In this document: positions 11,528 through 22,374 of the stretch, one piece after another | How the letters are laid out: each line of letters opens with the position of its first letter | Numbering within the stretch: the stretch's first letter is position 1 | Source of the DNA: Schistocephalus solidus | Lineage: Eukaryota > Platyhelminthes > Cestoda > Diphyllobothriidea > Diphyllobothriidae | Assembly: GCA_017591395.1 (NCBI GenBank) | Contig: WEDG01005507.1 | Location: forward strand, 1 to 64,000 | Direction of reading: 5' to 3' | DNA length: 64,000 bases | Notes under the pieces: model-generated | The model's input: only the letters and a program-made list of their open reading frames with translations | Told to the model about the DNA's origin: nothing | Databases searched by the model: none | Translations under genes and position numbers: made by a program

Positions 11528-13384
11528 TCAATAAGTTTAGTCCTCAGTTTCTCTTTATTTAACTTTTGAAATAACGTATGTTATTTAAATATTCTAGGCA
11601 GGAGTACATTACCGAGAAAGACAGGGAAGATTGGAATGGCTAGTTCCAGCATAGAAACCAGCGTCAGCCAGCCACACCCAACCAAGAGGTTTCAATCCCC
11701 AATTATCCAACTCACGACCCATTGGTTAAAACTCCAACACTAATTATCGAGCCACGAGCTCGTTTTAGTGTCGGCTGCGATCGGGTATACCATTACTTTA
11801 AATTTGAAATTGAACATGAACTAGTAAATATTAAATCTGAATGGGCGTGTGACTTAGTTAGAAAATAAGGTTTCTATGCCCTAATTAAGTTCTGTAACTT
11901 GTAGTTGCCTGTCTTCAAAACAGATTCCGATTTTTCCCAACAATAAGTCATTATCCTTGCTGATAACTCGAACTAAAGTGTGAGTGTAAAATCTGAACGA
12001 ACTTTCAAATGACAACAGTTTTGAATATTGGACATAGCTTTGCTTTTTCGGGAAGGAAGACGCCTCGTGGTAATGTGCGTAAAATAGACTTACTCTGGAA
12101 AGGGGTTCATTGTATACCGAATTCTGATATATGCTGACAAAAAAATGGTATAAAATAAGCGTATACCATCCAAACTCATCTCCTTTGGATCAAAAACAAA
12201 TTCGGTTGATGATTTTTGAGTCCCTTTCGGAGAAGGATATTCAAGCCAATGGACTATACTTTGCTGAAATACAAAATAATGTTGCTGAATATGCAGCATT
12301 TTTATTCTTAAGCATTTTGAGCATTGCTTGGAACGTAGGAGTTACTATTTTCTGGAGTTTCCTCCCTCCCAGAATCCTAGCATGGTTGTTCCACGTACAA
12401 TGATGTCCTAAATCTGTTAAGTTAACACCCTGGACTAATTTTGGTGACCGGAAATTGGCTAGAAAACAACAAACTCATTGTCTTTCGTGGCAGAATCACT
12501 TAAACAGCGCTTCTCGAAGGAGTTAAAAATTCTTTTCCAGGTAATGTTAACAGATCTATCCTTATTGAAAGAGAGAAGAGAGCCTGTGAGCGTTGTCTTG
12601 CATCTCAGCGCCTGGAGTCCACATTGGGTACACTGAACATTTTGTGGAGTAAGGCAAAAGCCTCTGTTAATAAGTTTTTATCTGTGATGCCTTGAAACGT
12701 GAAGGATTGTTTTAACTCAACTAGGTGAAGTTACTATAATGTACACGGTCAAAATGTATACCAAAGCGACATTCCTACTTTTATAGGAGCTATAATTTGC
12801 GGGACAGGTAAATCACCATTTTAAGATCTTGTATTCTCTAATGGGGTCCAAAAATAAATAAACCCTGTCCCCACTCGAAGTCCAGATGAGATCTGAAACC
12901 TGTGAAACCAATCGAAAAGAACAGAGATCTCTGCTGATGTAAGGCCGGTAACATTCATCTGCAACCTTAGTCCGTCCAACTTGGCACACTACACAACGCG
13001 TTACAATGAGTAATAATCCATATATCATGGATATGCCATCCTGCGTCGACCTAAAAAATCGCGGATTCATTAGTCTGGACATTAGTAACACTATAGTGCT
13101 TTATGTCCGAGGAAATAAATGCAAGAACTTGGAGTAAGTACTTTGGAGTAGACTTTTCAAGCTCGCTCCAGAATTTGATATGCAGCTGAAATATGCTATA
13201 TGAGCTGAAAGCTACCAGCTATTGTGGTATAACTGCGTACTATTCAAAAACTGCCGGCAGGCAGTCGGTAGTATACAAGTACCTAATTATTTACTATGTT
13301 GGCAACAGAGGTACTAGATAAAAGCTCAGATCAAGTTAACGCATTGGTTTCCTAGAAAATTAAACAAGCCAGGATGAAAAATGA
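11528..13384. other. AT-rich intergenic DNA, nothing recognised
   Basis: Only short frames occur (up to 92 codons at 12,813-13,091, minus strand), with no motif I recognise. Confidence 0.5.
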
Positions 13385-13530
13385 GGTTCATATGTCAGAA
13401 AACATCCAGGGAACGCTGAGGGACCCACTGACGAGCCGAACCCGTCGCAGCTGCGTCAGGCAGCCACACAAGATTGGCGAAACACGCGTGCCTGGGCTTT
13501 TAGCGAGTACCTGAGCAGTCAGCATGGTAC
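13385..13530 (+). repeat. Dispersed hammerhead repeat, copy 1
   Basis: One of three copies of a short repeat (13.4 kb plus, 17.6 kb plus, 19.8 kb minus). Shared landmarks are aacgctgaggga, the hammerhead core, attggcgaaacacgcgtg and tgggcttttagc followed by gagtacctg. The repeat is about 140 bp as visible here; similarity fades on both sides. Confidence 0.75.
13414..13505 (+). ncRNA. Hammerhead ribozyme with damaged cleavage site
   Basis: Helix I outer pairs are CGCT (13,414-13,417) with AGCG (13,502-13,505); inner pairs are CCCA (13,424-13,427) with TGGG (13,493-13,496). The core is CTGACGA (13,428-13,434), allowed because the seventh core base is variable. Helix II is closed by GCC (13,435-13,437) and GGC (13,476-13,478) around a long insert with its own pairing. 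GAAA is 13,479-13,482. Helix III is a short ACACGCGTG palindrome. The expected triplet GTC reads GCC (13,490-13,492), which breaks the A-U pair that closes helix III. I infer a recently inactivated copy. Confidence 0.65.
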
Positions 13531-15485
13531 TTAATTGCGTTTTTATGTTGCTAAAACTATTTTAATTTCTCCAACAAAGATTTGCTCGACCGATATAATT
13601 TTCCAATACTAGAGACTAGCAATCATAGAGTACGTGCTGACGGTTGGGAGTGATCGCAACCAACAAGAGGGGATAAATGCCTGGTCTAGGAGTAGAGCAT
13701 TTTGTTTGGTGTCCAATAACCGAAATTTGCGGTTGGGAACCTCAGGCTGAGTTTGAGCATGCTGGGTGACGACGACTGATCAGCCAGAAATAGCCACCGC
13801 AACCCAGCTTGCAACCATCAGAATTCCTTCCACTTTTATTATTTGGCGCTATGCGATCACGTGAGGGGGCTCTCGAAAGAGTTCCAGAACACAAGTGAAG
13901 GCGCACGTTGCTTAGCTCTGTCAGATCAGTGGAAAGCCACTCACATACTGAGGCATAGTCGTGTAGGTTGCGGAAAAGGCCAAATTTTACTGAAAACGAT
14001 TCCAAACGGTCCCATCGAATTTCACATCAGAGAAAGCCATATAGAAACTGAACCACTTGGAAATCCGCTGATGAATGCTCAACGATCGCTAACGAAACTC
14101 ACTCGTCCCGTTCTGCCTTGGGACTGATTCTCGAACCCCATCAGTCGTCCTTGCGTTTGCCTTCAACGTTCATCTACTCGGAACTGTACTCAAGAGTTAC
14201 TCTGTACTTAACTTCGCCGAGCATACAGTCTCCAAAAAGGAAGCGGAACTCAGAAGACATACAAACGTCTAAACCACTTTATAAAGCAAGCTACTAAACA
14301 GTTTTAGTGGAAACTGGTATTTGAGACTGCGGATAGTTCAGATCGCACGCAAAGGGCGACGCGAGATTGTTCGCTCTATTTTAGGTAGTTTCCCCACTCT
14401 AACATATGCCCCACCTAACATGCCCCCACTAACATATACCCTCAACCCTCCGCCCCCACTGCGAGACTTGGCAGTTGAGTTCAGCTCAAAGACCAGTTAT
14501 CTCTCCACCGATGTCAGCCTGAATGCGCGTCTCCTGGCGAGGCAAGATGCTTAGAGATAGACTCCAGAGAACTTCGGAGGGAAGGTTGCAACAAAAAGGG
14601 GGATGACTGGTCCGAGATTCGCCCTCTTTCGGTGCCCTGCCATACACTTTTGTCCGCATGTACATTGGCATATTGCCTGTACAGAGACCACCATTGCCAA
14701 AGCCGCCACTGTCTTGTAATTTGGGTTGGGAATGTCAGATGAAGCATCAGATAAAGCTGGTGAAACAACTGATGCGTGTGTGCTTGCGCACGCGCCGGAT
14801 GGATAACCACGACCTCAGCGTTTGTCTAGGCCTCTGGTCTCTAAACCGACGCCTCCCCCAGTTCCGCTACGGGCACCGGCAGCCACCTGAGCCACATAGA
14901 CCCCCATACAATCATAGTCGATTGTTTGTTCCCTCCGGCGAAGGAGGCTGCCTTCTGATGGTAAGTGCGGCGTCGAGCACAATAAGCCAGCAGACCGAAG
15001 GGATGAAACGCGACACGGAGCGCTTCCCGTGATTTAAATCTGATACAAGCAACCAGACCTCGTAACATCCCGCGAACCCCCTGCATCACCACCACCCCGA
15101 GATTCACGAAAGCAAAAAGCCATTAATTAGACCGTCAAAAATGCTAATTGCCTCAAAAGAATCTGAGATGGCGGAATAAACAGAGCGAATCTCGGGACCG
15201 CCAAGGCAGGCGTTACCTTACCTTACTGGTATTTTGAAGGGAAGAAAAACACAAATTTTAAATGGTAAATAAGTAACAATAGAATTTTTTGTGGTTTTAT
15301 TTCTCATTTTCTCTATTCTGTATAATCCTGTGTGATTTTCACTTCGCTTTGGGTCGGTCCTAAATGATTCACGTAAATGCGACGGTCAAAATCGTTTTTA
15401 ACGTTAACTGATCACAAGAAGGAAAGTAGTAATTCAAAAATGACAGCAACTATGAAGCCGAAAAATGCGAAATAGGGACAATGTT
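13531..15485. other. No recognisable gene
   Basis: Several frames of 87-124 codons overlap one another on opposite strands (for example 13,843-14,127 plus, 14,658-15,032 plus, 14,841-15,107 minus). None has a recognisable domain, and mutual overlap argues that most are chance. Confidence 0.45.
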
Positions 15486-15501
15486 TGGAGGAGAAGGAGG
15501 A

Positions 15502-15534
<33 letters not shown>

Positions 15535-15765
15535 GGAGGAGGAGGAGGGAGGAGGAGGAGGAGGATGAGGGAGGAGGAGGAGGAGGAGGAGGAGGAGGAG
15601 GAGGAGGAGGATGAGGAGGAGGAGGAGGAGGAGGGAGGAGGAGGAGGAGGAGGAGGAGGAGGAGGAGGAGGAGGATGAGGAGGATGATGATGAGGAGGAT
15701 GAGGATGAGGAGGATGAGGATGAGGAGAATGAGGAGGAAAACGATGACGACGACGACGAGGTTGT
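15486..15765. repeat. (GGA)n purine tract of about 260 bp
   Basis: The plus strand is almost pure GGA/GAG triplets with occasional GAT, ending in a GAC/GAG/GAT mixture. Plus-strand frames read poly-Glu or poly-Arg and minus-strand frames poly-Pro/Leu/Ser; these follow from the triplet and are not evidence of a gene. Mirror-symmetric polypurine tracts of this kind can form triplex or quadruplex structures. Confidence 0.95.
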
Positions 15766-17134
15766 GGTACACCGAACTTCAACAGACAGTCTTTAGTAGC
15801 ATGATTGACCAGGAACGGTACAAAATTCCACTAGTTTCGCGATACTTACCGAACAATGGGGCGTGAAGGCAAATTATATGGGTGATCTGTAGAAGCTGGG
15901 CGAACGAGATGGTGGAAACTAACGGGTGGATACTAAACTGCATCTACCCGCCAGCTAAAGTTTCCGTCGACGATACTTTTTTTCCGTCAGATGGATGAGT
16001 TCGACCTGATTCGCAATAATAACGACATGACCAGTTTATTTTTGATGCTCGAAACGTGTTGCCCAGAGAATAAAGAAGGAAGGATAACAGTCGCATTTCG
16101 GTAGGTGCTTTCATGTACAGGGTCTTCACAGCATCTTCCTAAATGTTGTTTTTTTAGCTGTAACTGCGAATGTTATATAAAATTGGCAAACCAGGAATTC
16201 GCTAACTGTCCACCCATATAGAACCACTCAAAATGATAGTTTATGCAATGTAGACCCCTTCTGTTAAGTATTCCGCGTAGATCGATGTCAGGTTACCAAC
16301 ATTGGTGCAGTTTTTTCGGCAAGGTTTGAACATTTTACGATATACACAGAATACGAGATTTCAATAAAACTCTTTACTTGGACCATTCTTGCCTGTGGGG
16401 TTTGCATTTGAAAACGACTAAGAGGATTATTTTACGGGCAAGTTTTTTTTCGAAATTAAGAGCATTTACCGTCTAGGGAAGTAATCGACAGTTCACTTGA
16501 TTAGGCGCCAGATACGAAATACAGCTGTCTTCGCGGATTCAAGTCAGGACGTTGAGTCGTCAGTTCTCGCAAATGCCGCATAAGTCCTAATTTAAACTAA
16601 CAGCCTTTGATTAGGTTATCTTCCTGTTGGTCGCGAAATGGTGCAGGAAAGCTTTATAGTATCTATTCTCCAAAGGCGACAAATCACCAAAGGTATGGAG
16701 GCCAGGCCAGGCATTTGTTTGTAATCCCCATAAGGAAAAATATACTGCTGGTTGTAGTCTCAGGAATTCCGCCGAATTCCATAAGACGTACGCAAGAGCA
16801 TGTGACGTTGTGCGAACAGGGTATTCGTCAATTTAACATAAAATAGATTGGAATTACTTATATAACCGATCCTTGCCTGCTGCAGAATACCGGTGCTAAC
16901 CCTTCCCGTTCCAAACTTCTACCATTCCATGGACAGTAGTTTTTTTCGCCTGAGTAACATAAAGTTAGGAAAAACACTAATAACGATATACCTCCTGGAG
17001 TTGTTTCACTGCTAGCCTGATCCCCGCTGAATATTTCTTCTGATATTATCTGTCAACATTACAGTAAATACAATTATGTATTGATTATTTATTTATTCAG
17101 AAGTGTTCTTGCGCGGAATGTTAAGAAGGGTAAA
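15766..17134. other. No recognisable gene
   Basis: AT-rich, frames below 80 codons, no recognised repeat apart from the borders. Confidence 0.5.
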
Positions 17135-17290
17135 TATTTCCGTGTCCTAGCATTAATACTAACCATAACCGAAACATTGACCGTAACCATAATCTGAACA
17201 CTAACCAGAATTTCGCTGGAATGTAGCGCAAAGCTGCCTGTATTATGGGCGGTTCCTTCTCCCATTTCCTGTGTGGGGGTCAGATAAGTG
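17135..17290 (+). repeat. Family T copy with degenerate telomere-like array
   Basis: The block gtgtccta is followed by about 75 bp of degenerate actaaccataac units, then a tail (ctgtattatgggcggttcct, then tttcctgtgtggggg) shared with copies at 22.5, 25.2 and 46.8 kb. The array resembles CCCTAA telomere repeats but every unit is mutated and each array sits inside a longer shared repeat, so it is not a true chromosome end. Confidence 0.65.
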
Positions 17291-17559
17291 ATCGCTACGA
17301 TAAAATAAAGCAAATTGACTAAGAAAATTAATAATAGTAGTTATCTGTGGCTCGCCTACTGTAGCTGGCCAGCCCTGGATATATAATTGGTCAACGAGTC
17401 CTGGGGGGTTAGAAATTCGTCAGGAGCTTCATGGATAACGGAAGCCAATCTTGAGAATTACAGAAAGATGGGGGCGTTTGTGAGAATGGTGCTCTGAGCT
17501 ATCAGTCTACATTTAGTAATACTGCCTTCGAAGTGCTAGTGTACGTGTCAAATACTTAA

Positions 17560-17695
17560 TAAGAAGGCATCAGGGTGGCGACTACGATCCACGAAAAGAC
17601 AACCAAACCCCTCGTTGCTGCGTCACGCAGCAGCAGAAACGTCGGCGAAAACACATGTCTGGGCTTTTAGCTAGTACCTATGTCAGAAGTACGGT
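17560..17695 (+). repeat. Dispersed hammerhead repeat, decayed copy
   Basis: The 3' half is well kept: ggc, then GAAAAC, an ACACATGT mini helix and the GTC triplet at 17,657-17,659, followed by tgggcttttagctagtacct. The 5' core has decayed to CTACGA (17,582-17,587), missing one G, and helix I no longer forms. It lies about 320 bp beyond the low-coordinate end of the Penelope-like element, in the opposite orientation to the copy beyond the other end (19.8 kb). Confidence 0.6.
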
Positions 17696-18309
17696 ATAAC
17701 GTCTTTGTCATATAAAATTTATACTACTTGTATTGCTACTTGTTTGTAGAATGGACATTACGTGTCTATTCCACAGTGGTTGATTGTCCTCGACCCAAAT
17801 GTTCATTGAAATTTCGGGTCTGATCCTAAAAAGTAATATCCGAATCACCTGACCCCATGTCCTGCACTTAATAATTTCAGAAATTATTTCCCTGACTGCC
17901 TGTTTTGTTAGACTGAACAGACGCAGAAGGGAGAAAAGAATTCAATTAATTTAATGAGTGCTTTTAAATAAACTGCAAAGTCATTTATCTACATAGTTAT
18001 CGTGTTAAGAGAGAGATGCACGATTATTGGAACAATAACTCTACTAGTCTGACGTTTTGGATTCTTCCTCGAACCCATGGTAAGGGCAGTCGCACACCAG
18101 GGTAATAGGGAGCAGAAGGGGCGCCGTATTCACAGAGCGTGGTTGACAGGCCACCACACGCCAACCATATTTGGCAGTCCTCGTGGCCCTGGCTGGGGAT
18201 CATAGTTGATACGATGATTGATTGTCGGTCCGTACCCGAGTCGTTAATAGTCGTGATTTCTTTGCCGTTGTCCATCCCAGGCGTGACGATTACTCGGCCA
18301 TTTGGTCCG

Positions 18310-18454
18310 CTGTCACCCGGACCTTTTGGTCACCCGCATCCTCCCCGTGTGGCCAGTAATTTTGCCCAAGCAAAATCGCAACACAGAATATGGAGGCGGA
18401 AGATCATTCTGCTTGTTAACTGACTGTGGACCGGTGAACCAGGACTCAAGCAGC
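18310..18454 (-). pseudogene. Penelope-like endonuclease C-terminal remnant
   Basis: In the next frame the minus strand reads ELLESWFTGPQSVNK, then PPPYSVLR and LGKITGHTG, which is the region that follows the GIY-YIG core in related elements. It joins directly to the end of the reverse transcriptase, within a few bases of 18,455, with a frame change. I infer a deletion of the order of 100 or more codons removing the GIY-YIG nuclease and zinc-binding segment. Confidence 0.7.
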
Positions 18455-19030
18455 TCATTTACATATGCAGTGGCTGACGAAGTTGCGCGAGTATCCATTA
18501 AATCCAAGGACCCGTCGCATATATTGTAGTTCCCCAACTTTGTCTTCTGGTTCACTGTAATGCGTCTCGACACGCCGATATAGCACCCTTACGCAACTGC
18601 GTTTGTGGCTGATCGGGTGGTTGCTGTTGAAGCTCAGTACTTGCGTCGTATTGATCGTTTTCCTGAACCTTTTAATTTTTAGACCACCACAATCGTTGCG
18701 GCAGATGAGAACGTCTAGGAAAGCTAGCTGGTTGTTTTCTCCCGCCTCCATTGTGAAATGTATCTCCTGGAGGACGGTGTTGAGACGTCTTTTTAATTCC
18801 AGCTCCTGATCCCGTCCGATTACGACGAAGTTATCATCCACATAACGAGCCCAGCATTTCGATCTGTGGTGTCGGATGACCAGTGACGCCAACCGCTGTA
18901 GGACCGCATCAGCCATGATTTCCGAAATCGGCAAACCCATTGGCGTGCTTTCCACCTGCTCGTAGATTGTTCCCTCACACGGTAAGTACGCCTTGAGACA
19001 GAACTTCAGGAGCTGCAGAAGCTGGGCGTC
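18455..19030 (-). pseudogene. Penelope-like reverse transcriptase, C-terminal part
   Basis: The minus-strand frame, read from about 19,030 with an open stretch at 18,955-18,455, has the Penelope RT landmarks in order. These are a TIYEQ block, PMGLPISEIMADAVLQRL, the catalytic-box region WARYVDDNFVVIG with the YVDD aspartates intact, NNQLAFLDVLICR, a VLSFNSNHPISHKRSC segment, and GYSRNFVSHC near the end. The N-terminal fingers are absent. RT copies the element RNA, in these elements usually primed at a nick made by the GIY-YIG endonuclease. The frame runs into a stop exactly where the endonuclease should begin, so the protein cannot be functional. Identification rests on recall of the family, not on a search. 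Confidence 0.85.
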
Positions 19031-19204
19031 TCTTCAGCTTCCTATTACCGTTTAGTGCGACTATCTCTGTCGATGGGTTTGAGACAAAATCCGAAACGTC
19101 AGGATAATAAACGTATTGTCTTAGTTATAGTGTTTCCTGCGTCACGAATACTTCCTGGAACTCTCCTCTTCATTTCTATTGACAAAGGTTATCCCTGCCA
19201 GACT

Positions 19205-19530
19205 GGCCCCTAAATGGGCCACGCAGTAGATGTGCTGGACCAACACGGGAGCCAGATGAGGGCATGGCAGGCGTTAATGGGAATTCGTGCCCATAGCGGA
19301 TGCTGTAAATGGGTGGAGAGGGGAGGTGGCAGCACGCCTAGGTGCAGGCTCCAGCCACCTGCGCCCAATGCCGCGTCCGTTCATATTGACTCTATGTTGA
19401 AACTGGAGCCCAAGTCGATGAGGGAGGAGAGAGTGTAGTAGTTGCGATGGAAAGTCTGCATGCACCTTACATTAATTCGTGCGCATGTCATCATCCCTGC
19501 GCCCAGCCTTATGTGGGCAGACGATGGAAA
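19205..19530 (-). repeat. Family X copy, minus strand
   Basis: The complement of gcacgcctaggtgcaggct, ccacctgcgccc, gggaggagagagtgtagtag and ttaattcgtgcgcatgtca matches the family X blocks cgcaggtggct, cctaggcgtgc, ctctctcctcctcc and tgacttgcgcgtgaattag. It is a partial copy of the 5' half, about 25% diverged by eye. Confidence 0.6.
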
Positions 19531-19794
19531 TTTTCGGAAACAACCGTCATCTGCCAGGCAAATGAACCCTGCTTAACAAGACAAAACTGTGGTTCCAAAA
19601 ATGCGGAAGAACTGCCAAGCCTGCCTACATTCAAGGGCGGATAAAAGGCAGACTACACGTTGCACATAAAAGCTCCCCAATCGCCATTTGTGTTTGGCCT
19701 ACTTTGTCTCTCTAAATGACACTTATCTCTTTAACCTAAATAAAGGGAGTGAAACCGAACAAATTGAACATGCAGATGCCTAACTACTTATTTA

Positions 19795-19935
19795 CCCTAC
19801 TGACAGCACAAATACTAGCTAAAAGCCCAGACACGCGTGTTTCGCCAATCTTTAGGCAGCTGCAAGGACTTCGGCTCATCAGTGGCTCCCTCAGCGTTCT
19901 CTGTGTGGTTTCCGGTAAATGAACGCCACTACGTC
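19795..19935 (-). repeat. Dispersed hammerhead repeat, best copy
   Basis: This minus-strand copy has the landmarks gttcat, ccacacagagaacgctgagg, the hammerhead, tgggcttttagctagta and ctgtcagtagggtaaataa. It extends the family further at the 3' side than the other two copies. It lies between two family X fragments and about 660 bp beyond Penelope-like element 1. Confidence 0.75.
19818..19896 (-). ncRNA. Hammerhead ribozyme with complete catalytic core
   Basis: On the minus strand the core CTGATGA is at 19,882-19,876, helix II is closed by GCC (19,875-19,873) and GGC (19,846-19,844), GAAA is 19,843-19,840, and the cleavage triplet GTC is 19,832-19,830. Helix III is the palindrome ACACGCGTGT, giving three pairs around CGCG. 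Helix I pairs CCA/TGG next to the core, with a bulged G and two further pairs, then an outer GCT/AGC after an internal loop. No required core residue is missing, and cleavage would fall after the C at 19,830. The helix II insert of about 27 nt can pair further. Hammerheads with tiny helix III are established in Penelope-like elements and retrozymes. Confidence 0.8.
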
Positions 19936-19954
19936 TATGTTGTGTCCTATAACT

Positions 19955-20150
19955 AAATGGGTGCAGGTAAGGGGACTTGCGTTTGAATTAGTTGCTAGTG
20001 ATAGCAGACTTGCGTGAAATCTACCACACTCTTTCTTCCTCCCCGCCTGGACCCAGTGTCATGACAGAGTCAAGAAGACTGGAGGCGGGATAGGACGCAG
20101 GTTCCTGGCACTGCGTGGGCCTGCGCCTTGGTGTGCATAGGCGTGTGGAA
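19955..20150 (+). repeat. Family X partial copy
   Basis: Blocks ggacttgcgtttgaattagt, gtgatagcagacttgcgtg, cctggacccagtgtcatgac and gagtcaagaagactggaggc align in order with family X. The 5' end and 3' half are absent. Confidence 0.7.
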
Positions 20151-22374
20151 GAATAAACAAGCTTAAATCAAATTTGGTATTAGACTCTAGGGCGAGTAAC
20201 TACCGGCATAAATCGCATCTTTATGCCTACTGACGTGTCCTACCATTGATTAAGGCTCAAACAGTATTCCGTGAATTTGAGAAGTCGGTTGCCTACTCGA
20301 TTGGCAACAATACTTTGAAGCGGATAAGCGACTGACCAAAGCAGCCTGAGTTACAATCGAAAACAACGTGTTTAACCACTCCCCAAAGGCCCCTATCATT
20401 ATATTCTCGTCCCTGTTTTTGCACGCTTCCTGCTGTCCGTTTAGCCAAGTTCATGCTCCCTCTTGCGTATGATTATAGACCTCGACATGCCAAGTTTGTC
20501 CCCTAGTTGGTGATATCGAATGTAAAACGTTTGGTTTCTTATTTGGTGACAAAGGGAAATTCCTGTTTTGTCTCTGGGTAGTAGAAGAACGGCGTATAAC
20601 GCAACTAAAGAGACCAACATTGACCCAGGGCAATCTGCAAACATTAAATAATTAATTGACACTTAAACTAATAACTTTGCTCTCCCCAGCCCCCTCAAAC
20701 ACCCGTTATCGGAAAGCCAACTGTGGGTTTGGCTTCGGCTTCTGGTTTCGGCTTCTGGGGCATCTCACTAGACGACCCGTCACCATAATCGACAGCCCGT
20801 TGTTGTGCTCTCTTAGCTCCGCATGCTGTCGCGTCAGATACAAGCCTATATGGACCAGTTTGCTGAAATTTCGGCCAGCAGGCCATCGTGTTGTCCGCTC
20901 GAACTGCGAGATACCCTCCCAGCCTTGTCTTCCCCAATTGTGACTTATGATAGTAACCAGTGCTGTTAGATGGACTAGTAGTGCTAAGTAGATAAGTGTA
21001 TTCACATGTGGTGTATTTCTGTTCTTCAACCTTTGATCCGAATAATCAATCTGCACAAGTAACCGATGATCCGATTAACCGGAACACATTGCATACTCTA
21101 ATCGATTAGAAAAATGCTTTCATCGATGTACCACTCCAGGGATTTAGGTGAGTGGGAGAAATTTTTTATTTTTGTCTGACAAAACGGAGGTCGAACGGAG
21201 TATGCTGGAGCTGCTATGGGTTTTTTTTATTGAAAGCAACGATTATTATCGAGAAAGAATTGAACAGCTCTACTTATTTTTCCCGGATTTTTTTACAGCA
21301 CCTCGTAAATGTTGAAGTCTTCTTATCCATGCCCGATCAGCTAATCTTTCCCCCATTAGGAAGGCGTGCGTTGACACCACGGCAACACAAAAGACTGGAT
21401 AGCGTGAGAAACGATTATTTCTTGTGTAGTATCTCTGACGTAGAGTGTAGAATGTATGGGAGTAATTATAAAATAGCATTTCCTCGTAACAGTCAATGAC
21501 CACAGGAACTCAACGTCTCCCGAGGTACAAGTGTGCACGTGTAAAAATTGATGGCGAAAGTTCAAGAGGGTCTGAAATACTGGCATGTTAACCGAAAATA
21601 TGTGTTACTGGCACTCATCCCAGAGCATGTAGTTTAATAACTGACTCAGGCGCGCACGTATGAGGCGCGACTATCTGTCGCTCTGCCCGACCCGTTTCCC
21701 GATGGACTCGTCCTCCCCTGTCAGCTACCCTTCCTGCAAACGACCTTTTGTGTTCGCGTGACCAGCAGGTGGCCAAGTGAACGCTGTTCACTTGCCTTGA
21801 CTACACAGCGTGTCAGCGGCTCATTAGAGAGGCCACACAGTCCCCGGGGCATTGCTCGACCCACAGAAGTGGGTGGGGGCAGGAGGAAATAGAGCGGGGG
21901 GTGGCAAAGACACACCATCAACCCAAATAGCATCGCCGCATACAGACAGTCATAACTTGTTCCTCCGATGAGTACTAGACCCGAGCGTCCTTTGTGGGCT
22001 TAGCTCCAGAAAACCGATCAGGTTAAACTACTGAAACGGATAGTAACCGCGTTCGGGGACTACATTTTCAGTGGGTTTATCCCTAATAACGCTCTGTGTT
22101 GTGGGGACCGAGGCTGTAGGAGGATGTAAAACTGATGTCTAAGCTATTCTATTTCAACTTTCCCAATAATGTTTGTGATAATTTGACAGTCATTTCCCTA
22201 TCAACAAAGCAGAACTTAAAACACCGACAGAGGTGTCAGTACGAGTTTCCAATAGTTTTTTGGCATACATACACACATATATTTGCGACAGTGAAATGGA
22301 AACGCAGAATTTCTAAAGTATTTAAGGGCTCATTTAACGCCTTCCCTTCCCGGTGCAGTTGTAGGACTTCTGGG
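20151..22374. other. No recognisable gene
   Basis: Frames reach 116 codons (20,706-21,056 minus) and 115 codons (21,152-21,499 plus) without recognisable domains. A short direct duplication of the motif ttcggcttctgg lies at about 20,732-20,756. Confidence 0.45.

Larger units (their letters stand above)
18010..19135 (-). mobile_element. Penelope-like element 1, internally deleted
   Basis: A reverse-transcriptase fragment (about 19,030 down to 18,455) is followed by the C-terminal end of the endonuclease region (18,454 to about 18,310) and a non-coding tail. The ends are inverted: 18,012-18,070 reads atgcacgattattgg, aataactct, ctgacgtttt, gattc, and the complement of 19,080-19,130 reads in parallel (ctaagacaatacg, cctgacgtttcggatt). 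Penelope elements typically carry inverted or tandem terminal repeats, so this fits. The conserved GIY-YIG endonuclease core is missing between the two coding pieces. Confidence 0.8.

Noticed and set aside
15434..15796. Frames of poly-Leu/Pro/Ser (minus) and poly-Glu (plus), 61-112 codons
   Set aside because: Direct by-products of the GGA repeat.
19060..19110. CTGTCGA...GAAACGTC at the end of Penelope-like element 1 as a hammerhead
   Set aside because: A helix II of about six pairs can form, but a core adenine is changed and GAAAC is followed directly by GTC with no helix III; kept only as a terminal-repeat landmark.
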